Shown: piece by piece, positions 56,215 through 64,000 of the stretch | How positions within the stretch are numbered: position 1 is the stretch's first letter | Layout of the letters: every line of letters starts with the position of its first letter | Assembly (NCBI GenBank): GCA_010015805.1 | Contig: ML978127.1 | Coordinates: 248,001-312,000 of the forward strand | Reading direction: 5' to 3' | DNA length: 64,000 nt | Origin: Rhizodiscina lignyota | Taxonomy: Eukaryota; Ascomycota; Dothideomycetes; Aulographales; Rhizodiscinaceae | Program-made: the position numbers and the translations under genes | Notes under the pieces: generated by a model | What the model saw: only the letters and a program-made list of their open reading frames with translations | The model's database searches: none | What the model was told of the DNA's origin: nothing

Positions 56215-56379
56215 TTAATGCTCAGCACTCGTTCGCGCTGCCACTTGAGAATACCACGTGCTGGACTCAGCGGTGGCAAATATCGCGACGCACGTACCAC
56301 GCTTAGACGAACAGGTCTACGGTATCGTCGCTTCTCTATACGCCACAAACTCCTTTTTCTCTCTCCGGATCTCTTCAAA
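56215..56379 (+). repeat. 165-bp tandem duplication, copy 2
   Basis: Second unit of the tandem pair. It retains the TTAGACGAACAGG core at 56303-56315 and the LDEQVYGIVASLYAT reading. The period is a multiple of three, so a frame through one unit continues into the other. The rest of the 55921-57292 gap shows no further copy and no supported gene. Confidence 0.75.
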
Positions 56380-57292
56380 TGTGCGGATGGAACACGGTTC
56401 AAATACAAGAACACTCTCTTTAGCCTTAGCGAAACCACGAATTGAGATTACATACCCATAGATAAAACCGACGACTTGGTGCCTTCAATGATGTCCAGAA
56501 GTCCACGCCTCAAACTTCCGACCTTCCCTCTCTGCTACCCATGTATACTAGCCTATTCATTGCAGCAGTGCAATTCTCACTCTTGTATATAGCTAATTAA
56601 CGGTTCAAGAAGGCTGTGGATTCAGCTGCGGACAACCCCTCGGTATTGTTGCGTCCACTGTACGTACTTCGTAGCCGCCACTGAAGTCGATCGCCAAAGG
56701 TACCTGCACTGTTTCAAAGGTTGTGGGTCCTCACATGGACTATGTGCTAAGTCCTGTAAGAATACAATATGCCAAGTCGGCAAGAGAAGAGCAAGAAGCT
56801 CCCGCTGATAACTGAATGGACGATGCACACTCCAGTGCAGCTTGCACGTGTAGTAAAATCTCAGCCTGTTTCAAGGTTCATCTCATATATACCCATAGCG
56901 ACTAAGTCGTGGGGTGAAATACCACGGTCTATGCTCCCTTCTGATCTCGCACAACCTGAAGAGGGTACGCAGAAACGTAAAACGGTGCCCACGCTTGCGT
57001 TCAGTTATACCTGGAGCTGGAATCTTCCTTTCAACACGAGTGTTTGATCAATAAAGACTGACAGCCTTGGATTATAATTACTAGAACGTTCTCAAGATCG
57101 AACAATCCCTTGTACGCGTTGTATATAACGCGCTGTATATTCGAAATCATGCATTGTCAATGTCATGTCACCAAAATGGTTCACTGCAATCATTCGAGTA
57201 CATATATCTCAATCATGAACTGATTAAGAAGGGCAGACAACTGTCTACACATCTCGTCCTCTTCAACTCGCAGTAGCCTGAGCCACTCGAAG

Positions 57293-58609
57293 ATGTCCGG
57301 AAGCACAACTGCGGCAATTGTTGGAGACGCGATGACTGTTAGCCATTTTTCGACGTGTCGAGACTGCAGAAGTTTGGTGTTATTGCGGCAACTGGGGGAT
57401 TCCTTTGATTACTTTGATTCGTCTGAGTCTCCAGCGACGAGTACCTTCCTCTCTGGTCTCTTCAAATCTCTGACCCTGAAGGAGCTCATGTCCATTGAGT
57501 TTACTTTCCGCCACCCCACTCAGATGGCTCGGTCCATCGAGGAAGAGGACCAGCTCCGGGTAATCACACAGGAAGAGATTCGTGCTTTGGGATATGAGAA
57601 GCGGCCACGGTTGAAGCGTGCAATCAGCACGCTGACTCCGTATGTCCACTCCACCGTTTTCCCGCCACCGGTCGACCTCTCTGAACCTCAGTGCGCGATA
57701 TGCTTCCAAACGTACGCCAATGGCCAAGCTATCATGGCTTTCCAGGGGTGTAAGCATTATTTGCATGCTTCATGTATGATTTATTTCCTCAACACCACGC
57801 AGCGATGTCACCAGTGCTTCGCTGCGGTATTCGACAAAGAGACGATGTGGCAGGTCAAGGAAGAAGCCAAGCACTACGACGCAGTCAAGCAACTAACAGG
57901 ACTCGAGAACCGCCCGAACGTCCGCGAAGCGCTAATGCTTACAGACTTTCGTCTTCTGTCGTCACGGTTTGTGCCGAGATACGGCGCGTGGCAAGGCGCC
58001 CACTGCTTAACGTGCTCCGACGATTATATTGAAGAGGACGCCGTGCTTATCTTCAGGTGCGGCCATTTCATGCACTTTTCGTGTGCCACAGAAATGATGA
58101 GCCGTATGGGCAGGTATAAGTGTGTGGAGTGCGAGACGTCGTTCTGGCCTCGTGAAATCCACAAGGCTATCTTTATAGAAGGCTATAGGCTCGTCGCAAA
58201 GAAAAAATTCGCGCAGGAAAGCCGCCTTCTCGCCCAACGGATGGCTAGGTCGTACGTCATGGGCTACGATCCTGCGACTCGATTTTTAGGAGGTCTGGCA
58301 CTTCAGGCGTCAATGAAGGCACAACGAGCACTTGAAACGCGTGACAGAAACGCTCTTGGCTGGTTGAGGGCGGAGTACCGCTATAGAGAAGAAGCTGAAC
58401 TCGCGGAGCGTCAATGGGCATGGCACGAGTTGCCCCACGTTTTCGACAATCCGGAGGACCACCAAGTACGCACCAAAGCTGAGTGGCCACCATCTGCGGA
58501 TTGGGTCGGGCTCCCTGCGAAAGTTTGGCCCTATCGCCCACGGCAGACAGTGACGTTCAATCTTTCACAGATGACAGTGACGTTCTATCTTAGGGCGCCC
58601 GATGAATAG
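57293..58609 (+). CDS. Protein with two RING-H2 fingers, probable E3 ubiquitin ligase
   Basis: An intron-free frame of 438 residues. Two complete RING-H2 fingers are visible. The first has C134, C137, C153, H155, H158, C161, C172 and C175 (CAICFQTY, CKHYLHASC, CHQC). The second has C238, C241, C256, H258, H261, C264, C277 and C280 (CLTCSDDY, CGHFMHFSC, CVEC). All eight metal ligands are present in both. The N-terminus is polar and the C-terminus is helical with many Arg, Glu and Trp. There is no IBR signature between the fingers, so it is not an RBR ligase. It probably binds ubiquitin-conjugating enzymes. Two further RING genes lie downstream. Confidence 0.85.
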   Translation: MSGSTTAAIVGDAMTVSHFSTCRDCRSLVLLRQLGDSFDYFDSSESPATSTFLSGLFKSLTLKELMSIEFTFRHPTQMARSIEEEDQLRVITQEEIRALGYEKRPRLKRAISTLTPYVHSTVFPPPVDLSEPQCAICFQTYANGQAIMAFQGCKHYLHASCMIYFLNTTQRCHQCFAAVFDKETMWQVKEEAKHYDAVKQLTGLENRPNVREALMLTDFRLLSSRFVPRYGAWQGAHCLTCSDDYIEEDAVLIFRCGHFMHFSCATEMMSRMGRYKCVECETSFWPREIHKAIFIEGYRLVAKKKFAQESRLLAQRMARSYVMGYDPATRFLGGLALQASMKAQRALETRDRNALGWLRAEYRYREEAELAERQWAWHELPHVFDNPEDHQVRTKAEWPPSADWVGLPAKVWPYRPRQTVTFNLSQMTVTFYLRAPDE

Positions 58610-59768
58610 GAGAGTTCAAGGCGACGAAGCGCTTGTCCGGGACAATCTCACCCCCAAAAGTTAAGCAGTTGCCACAAATGGTGGCAGTGTCTTTTCTGCG
58701 GGAAGTAAGTTCATGAATCTTGCCCTTTCCATCATCCCTTGTTTTCGGGGTCCTTTTAGGCGTTTTGGAGTTTAGTATTAGGTTGAGGGTTGCATTCTCC
58801 ATTAGAGAAAATGATATGACAATAAAGAATGAAAGAAAAATTATCTGAAACAATGCGATTGACTGTGCTTCCTTTGACTTAATTAGTGGACAATGAAGAG
58901 CCAAGTGACAATGACGGCCAAAGAAGTTTGACGCTTTGGCTGAAAGTGACACGGCGGAATCCTACGCTCGGCGCTCCGAGTTACCGATAGATTATTGGTC
59001 ATGACGGCATGATTGAAACAATATTCTCCGCGCTCTTACTGTGGCATGTAGACAAGTGCACAAAACAATTTATAATCGGCGAAGATGGTGCAGGAGACGA
59101 CAAACTCCCCTCAGCCGCAAGCTCCGTGAAGAATGAAAACAATAGTCAAGCGCGGGCCAACACGCATTTAACGCATCCGCTTAAAATCTCTTAATCTCGC
59201 GCTCATGCCGTCTTCGGCCTAGCGGCAGGGGATGCCAAGGCCCGGCACGAGCTGGATTCGATAAATTTAGGTGAGGCAAGGGCAAGCAGGTAGGCTTAGC
59301 TCGATCCTCTCACGTGACCATGTAGCGGAGCAAACAATGACCTCACTATGGGGCTTGTTATGTTTCCTGCTCGAACTGGTTTCCACCAGCAACGGCCTTA
59401 AAGCAGCTTGAATTCTGCGGGCAGCATTACCATTTGCCACATTTGCACCGAGTTCGGCCTCTATTCCTGCTTCCAGCATTCTTCTCCGCGCTGCACACTG
59501 TCCTCTGCGGCTGATCCTCTCCAGCCAGAGGTACCTAGGTACCTACGGGGTCGCTCGGCCTCCCCATGTCAGCATTCATTTACCCCCGCTGACGCAGTAT
59601 TGGCAAAGTCGCCGCGCCCTTTTCAGCCTCCCCATCCCGCTCCGCCCGTGCCACCTACAACAACTTCACTCGTTCACTTGCATCGACAGCCCCTACGCCG
59701 GCATCGCCTAGCAGGCCTCATCGCATGCAGCTGTCACTCGCTAAATCAGATGCTCTCAGGCCTCCAAC
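58610..59768. other. Intergenic region
   Basis: 1.16 kb upstream of the GH76 gene. It contains the palindrome GGTACCTAGGTACC at 59529-59542 and a GC-rich stretch after it. A frame of 120 codons on the minus strand at 58952-58590 has no domain and is not called. Confidence 0.45.
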
Positions 59769-61352
59769 ATGATTATCCGAACAGATGTCTTCTGGACAGT
59801 GGTGGCCTCGGCCCTGCTGCTGTCGACGCGACCGGCACATGTCGTCGGCGCAATCGACATCGACGTCAATAGTATAGGTGCGGCCAAGCGTTACCTGCTT
59901 TTCGTGCCATGCGAGAGCTAATTGAACCAGACTCTATTAAGTCGGCCGCCAGTACGGCTGCTTTTGACATGATGACTTTTTACTCCGGCAACCAGAGTGG
60001 CCAGATCCCCGGAAAGCTGGCTGGCACATGGTGGGAAGGCGGCGCCTTGTTTATGACGCTTATTCAGTACTGGTATTTCACTGGAGACACGACTTACAAT
60101 GATGAGGTCTCCGTTGGCATGCAATGGCAAGCTGGCGAGAACGCCGATTACATGCCGAGCAACTGGAGCAGCTATCTGGTAAGTTATATCGTGAACTTCC
60201 TGCGAGCAATTAATTGACAATCATACAGGGCAATGATGACCAGGTCTTTTGGGGATTGGCAGCAATGACTGCTGCCGAATTGAAGTATCCGGATGTGCCT
60301 GACAAGCCATCATGGCTTAGCTTGGCACAGGCCGTTTTGAACACCCAAGCTGCCCGCTGGGATACTACCGCCTGTGGGGGTGGCCTACGCTGGCAGTTGT
60401 ATCCTTACCAGGCCGGTTATACGACAAAGAACTCGGTGTCGAATGGAGGCTTCTTCCAATTGGCCGCTCGTCTTGCCGTCTACACCGGTAATACTAGTTA
60501 CGCTGATTTAGCCAACAAGATGTGGGATTGGTCCAAGAGCGTGCCACTGCTCAATACGCAGACATGGCATGTCGGTGACACGACAAGCATGGAGTCCAAT
60601 TGTACCGATCTGGGGAATATCCAGTGGACGTACAACTATGGCATTTACATGATGGGTGCAGCTTACATGTATAACTTTGTACGTTCCAGATACATCTCTT
60701 TGCAACCTCAACCAGCCATTAAAGCCTCCAACTGTTTCATCTGTATTGAAAGCTAACTGATTCACAGACGGACGGCGGCCAGGAATGGGCGGATGCCGTT
60801 TACGGTCTTCTCAACGTGACACTGGAGACCTTTTTCCCGGACAAGTACGGAGGAAACATCATGAGCGAGGTCGCTTGCGAAGTGAACATGAAGTGCGACA
60901 GGAATCAGGACTGCTTCAAAGGCTTCTTATCACTCTGGTTCGCATTCACAACCTACCTTGTCCCGGGGACAGCAGATCTCATTATACCGAAACTTCAAGG
61001 CTCTGCACAAGGAGCAGCCTCGCAGTGTTCCGGTGGTGGCAGCGGCACCTTCTGCGGTAGACGCTGGTGGCAGAAGACTTGGGACGGCACGCAGTCACTC
61101 GAAGAGCAGTTGTCGACAACCAGTATTTTTACAGCGACTCTGGTTGGCAAGACTGGAGGTCCACCGGTCAAGGCCTCAACCGGCGGAACGAGTAAGAGCG
61201 ATCCGGGCGTTGGTGGAGGAGGGTCGACCAATGACCAGGGAAGCACGGTGTTACTAAAACCCATTACGACGGGCGATAAGGCCGGTGCGGGTATTTTAAC
61301 GGCACTGGTACTAGCGACGATACTTGGCACGGCTTTCTGGCTCGTTAAATAA
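59769..61352 (+). CDS. GH76 DFG5/DCW1-like GPI-anchored mannan enzyme
   Basis: Exons 59769-59877, 59931-60178, 60229-60678 and 60768-61352 give 463 residues. A signal peptide (TVVASALLLSTRPAHVVGA) precedes the GH76 (alpha-1,6-mannanase) domain: SAASTAAFDMMTFYSG, GTWWEGGALFMTLIQYW, then GNDDQVFWGLAAMTAAE with the catalytic Asp pair at 122-123, CGGGLRWQLYPYQAGY, SNGGFFQLAARLA, and CSGGGSGTFCGRRW. A Gly/Thr linker and a hydrophobic end (AGAGILTALVLATILGTAFW) mark a GPI anchor. Dfg5/Dcw1 proteins link GPI-protein glycans to wall glucan at the plasma membrane and are needed for wall growth. Confidence 0.93.
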
Positions 61353-61729
61353 TGTCTAAATGATGCGGCATGTCTAAACGGTTTGGCTTGCTCATCCTCT
61401 TTGTAAAGTACGCATTCACGGAGTTTTAGGAGTTTCGATATTGGATGAGGAATTCGAAGGAGTTGAATGCACATCTCGATTCCTTTGTCTGGCGACAATG
61501 AATAGTTTGCCTCTCAACGAAGCCCTGGGACTATCCGAAGTGAGATGAACTTTGACTTTGTTAACATTGCACAGCTGCACAACACGTCGTCCTCACACAT
61601 GTCTCCCGAATTCAGTATATATGTTTTCCAGCTCCCTTGGAACTCGTGCAATTTACGTCTCAAGCCTGGAGAGCATCTCAGTGGCTGAAATTCTCTCTAT
61701 ACCCGTCTTCTCGCGACACATCGAACACG
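61353..61729. other. Intergenic region
   Basis: Between GH76 and the second RING gene, same strand. The frame of the RING gene is open back to 61637, but the ATG at 61730 is preferred. Nothing else was seen. Confidence 0.4.
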
Positions 61730-62437
61730 ATGGCAACCAGTCCCTTGCGAGAGGACTTCTGCTACTCCCGTGGCAACCGTCCTCTTCCCATCCTAACCAA
61801 TGCAGTCGCATCACTCCGTAGGATAACAATCTCACCTCCCTTCCAGCCAACATGGCGCACTCCCTCCTGTTCGATATGTACGCGGGACTACAAGAATGGC
61901 GACGGAGTCACGGAAATGCCATGTAAACATTGCAGCCACACAGTGTGCCTGCTAGAGTGGCTGAGCACCGAGAGTGCCAATCTTACTTGTCCGGAGTGCC
62001 GCTCACCGGTGTTTGAGCCGTGGGAGACTGGAGCAATCAGAGCGGAATGCAGAGCTGCGGAGAGGGATAGACTCGTCTCTACTCGGAATGCGCCAGCAAT
62101 TAACCGTGACCAAACATCCCACGCTGCGGCCGTCCGCGAAACCGCGCAACAGAATGTCAATCGAATTAGACGAAATGCATATCTCCACGAGCATATGCCC
62201 CAGGCGGAGCGCGTCGAAGTTCGGCATCAGAAGGAGACCGCTGAACAGAGGATCATTGCAACTGCGAATCACTTCGCGACGTTGGCAGAGGCGGAGCAAC
62301 GAAGACTCAGGAGTGCAGTGGCTTGCATGATCAATCGCATTGGGACGTTGGTAGCCCGAGGAGGACGATTAACCAGGCATCAGTTCGATTCAGAACTGGC
62401 GAGGATCCTCGCTTCAGTTGGAGAGTTGAGGATGTAG
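61730..62437 (+). CDS. RING-H2 finger protein
   Basis: A frame of 235 residues without introns from MATSPLREDF. The RING-H2 finger is complete: C47, C50, C65, H67, H70, C73, C87 and C90 (CSICTRDY, CKHCSHTVCLLEWL, CPEC). After it comes an acidic and Arg-rich helical segment (VFEPWETGAIRAECRAAERD), then a long helix and a C-terminal block ending RLTRHQFDSELARILASVGELRM that is shared with the partial RING protein at 63065. The two are therefore paralogues. It is probably a ubiquitin ligase; the substrate is unknown. No membrane segment. Confidence 0.82.
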   Translation: MATSPLREDFCYSRGNRPLPILTNAVASLRRITISPPFQPTWRTPSCSICTRDYKNGDGVTEMPCKHCSHTVCLLEWLSTESANLTCPECRSPVFEPWETGAIRAECRAAERDRLVSTRNAPAINRDQTSHAAAVRETAQQNVNRIRRNAYLHEHMPQAERVEVRHQKETAEQRIIATANHFATLAEAEQRRLRSAVACMINRIGTLVARGGRLTRHQFDSELARILASVGELRM

Positions 62438-63064
62438 ACGTCCTTCATTGTATCCTTATCTCCTGAGAGCATTTTCTATGTCGCAATTTTCTACTAGAGG
62501 TAAGTAATTGAGGATACAGTTCTTTCGCCTTTTTAACTGCGGATTTCACGTGAGTCATATGCGCTCTGTGTTTAAGAGTTTTCTCCCGTCACTGCACAGG
62601 CTTGGCACAACGTATTCGTCTTACTTCAGTCCTTCATCCAACACTCACACACTCCACCTCACAACCTCATCAAAATATCAAGAAATACGCCTCCACGACC
62701 AATCCATCATTGCTTGTTTTGCACTACTATGACTACTGGGCGTTCTTGCCTAACGGAACGCCCGTGTCCAATACTGCGTTCCAGAAGTATGAAATCAATA
62801 GCGGTGTTTTCTTATGCCAACCCACCGTTAAAGCTCATCTACCCATCTCACCTTTGGAATTCTTTCTGCCTACTCCATCCTTGATGTTTTCTTCAGTCTA
62901 CTCTCACTTTGAAAATTCTAGGTCTATGAAACTTGTTCGGTGTTCACCTACTGTCAAGATCACTTCACATGTAATCCAACGCCGAAACACAATCAAGGAT
63001 CAAATCACACGAGGATCAAAAAGAAATCGCGAATCGATACACAATCATCACCCCGGACAGCAAA
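62438..63064. other. Intergenic region
   Basis: Between two paralogous RING genes on the plus strand. A 182-codon frame at 62602-63150 runs into the next gene in another frame and shows no domain; it is not called. CACTC/CCTCA-rich leader sequence precedes the downstream gene. Confidence 0.4.
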
Positions 63065-64000
63065 ATGGACGGACAACGTCGCTACACAGACTCTTCTCAC
63101 CGCAACGCCGACCAACACCGACCTTTCCTGATTCTCGGAAACGCCCTTGATCGCCCTTGTTTCCCGAGAGCAAATCTCAACGCCGCCTTTACTCCTGTGT
63201 TCCACCCGTGGCAGGAAAATGCTTGCGTGATTTGTCTGGAGAACTACAACGAAGGCGACGAGGTGATGACGCCGCCCTGTGGACATTATCAGCACACGGA
63301 CTGCTTGTGTGAATGGATCTGTAACGGAAGTACCGACATGGCGTGCCCGGAATGCCGAGCAGAGATGTTTGAAGAGTGGGAGAAGGCTGCTATTATGAGG
63401 GAGCGCCGGGCAGCAGGAGTGCCCGAGACAACATATGATGCCGCCGATGTGGAGTTTGGACCGTTTGATGACATGGAGGTGGACTCCACGGCGGACGGTT
63501 CCATGGAGGACGGTTCCATGGAGGACGGTTCCACTGAGGACGGTTCCTCCGACCATAATCTTTGGGAGGATGATGAGTTCTGGGAGGATTGGCATCAGAT
63601 GATTGAGGATGCCCCTTTGGATCCTGGCTTCGAAGAGGGTTATAGCCATGACATTGAACAGGACGAGTCTTTTGATGCTGCCGACTTTATCTCGACGGCG
63701 GCGAACGGTGAGATTGAGGATATCGCATCGCGCAGCGATACGCATCTGACATCCACGGAGTGGGCTGAGCGGTCCAGTATCATCTGCAATCGAATCAGCG
63801 AGGCGCGAGACGAGTACGTGTCACTGACTCGGCATGAACAGTGCGCGTTGCTGCTCCGTGTCGAACGAATCATCAGAAACCTTGCTGAGTTGGTGCTAAG
63901 GGAGAAAGGGGGACCGTTGACGAGGGAGGAGTTCGATCACGAACTGGAGGCGAGACCGTGGACTGTGGGACACGTAAGGGTGGGGTGGACCATGAACGTG
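63065..64000 (+). CDS. RING-H2 finger protein with DGS repeats, partial at window end
   Basis: The frame opens at MDGQRRYTDS and is still open at base 64000, 312 codons later, so the C-terminus is missing. The RING-H2 finger has C54, C57, C72, H74, H77, C80, C94 and C97 (CVICLENY, CGHYQHTDCLCEWI, CPEC). It closely follows the spacing of the finger in the gene at 61730 and is followed by the same type of segment (MFEEWEKAAIMRERRAA). The middle is very acidic and holds four DGS units from a 15-bp repeat at 63494-63548. The end block LLLRVERIIRNLAELVL, TREEFDHELEA matches the C-terminus of the other paralogue. Probable ubiquitin ligase. Confidence 0.85.
   Translation, partial: MDGQRRYTDSSHRNADQHRPFLILGNALDRPCFPRANLNAAFTPVFHPWQENACVICLENYNEGDEVMTPPCGHYQHTDCLCEWICNGSTDMACPECRAEMFEEWEKAAIMRERRAAGVPETTYDAADVEFGPFDDMEVDSTADGSMEDGSMEDGSTEDGSSDHNLWEDDEFWEDWHQMIEDAPLDPGFEEGYSHDIEQDESFDAADFISTAANGEIEDIASRSDTHLTSTEWAERSSIICNRISEARDEYVSLTRHEQCALLLRVERIIRNLAELVLREKGGPLTREEFDHELEARPWTVGHVRVGWTMNV
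63494..63548 (+). repeat. 15-bp in-frame minisatellite in RING gene
   Basis: GACGGTTCC recurs at 63494, 63509, 63524 and 63539; the first three units continue with ATGGAG or ACTGAG. The period of 15 keeps the frame and encodes repeats of DGSME/DGSTE, so copy number could vary between strains without breaking the protein. Confidence 0.85.

Noticed and set aside
1-64000. tRNA, rRNA and transposon search by eye
   Set aside because: No B-box-like GGTTCGANTCC with a matching A box, no rRNA stretch, no terminal inverted repeats and no transposase or reverse-transcriptase motifs were seen. A computed scan could still find a missed tRNA.

Overview
The window is nuclear DNA of a filamentous ascomycete (Pezizomycotina). 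Genes lie 0.1-1.8 kb apart on both strands and carry short GT-AG introns, mostly 50-65 nt. The gene set includes a PLS1-type tetraspanin, a Zn2Cys6 regulator, GPI-anchored wall proteins, a BIM1-like protein and the MADS factor MCM1. A dothideomycete would fit, but the sequence alone does not prove the class. I see no rRNA, tRNA, CRISPR array or intact transposon. Exon joins were inferred by eye from splice signals, reading phase and remembered protein families; none was confirmed by RNA or database search.

Layout. 1.6-12 kb: Zn2Cys6 regulator, a nuclear-looking coiled-coil protein, an unknown protein, a duplicated EthD/ABM-like protein, a PPxY protein and an MFS drug/H+ antiporter. 12-25 kb: DHCR24-like FAD oxidoreductase, acyl-protein thioesterase (with a 12-nt exon), AIF/FSP1-like oxidoreductase, a small C-terminal-membrane protein, MCM1, PLS1 tetraspanin and SHB17 sedoheptulose-bisphosphatase. 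25-30 kb: a secreted Trp/Arg-repeat protein and a large unknown fungal gene whose frame holds two in-frame TAG codons. 30.6-36.9 kb: three adjacent copper genes, namely a BIM1-like GPI protein with N-terminal His, a CTR copper transporter and a FRE metalloreductase with a Met-rich N-terminus. 37-49 kb: an acidic F-box-like protein, an aldo-keto reductase with a changed active site, a long disordered protein, GNA1, a GPI-anchored Cys protein and COX15. 49-56 kb: BTB protein, AT-hook-like protein and a possible SKP1-like protein. 57-64 kb: three RING-H2 genes around a GH76 mannanase-like gene; the last RING gene runs off the window.

Functional links. The clearest is the copper block: a reductase making Cu(I), a CTR permease importing it, and a BIM1-like wall protein that could deliver it. 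GNA1 (UDP-GlcNAc supply) and the GH76 enzyme (GPI-mannan transfer) both serve the wall but are not adjacent. COX15 makes haem A and, like the copper genes, feeds cytochrome oxidase, but it lies over 10 kb away. Two diverged tandem duplications, of 254-bp and 165-bp period, sit in intergenic DNA.
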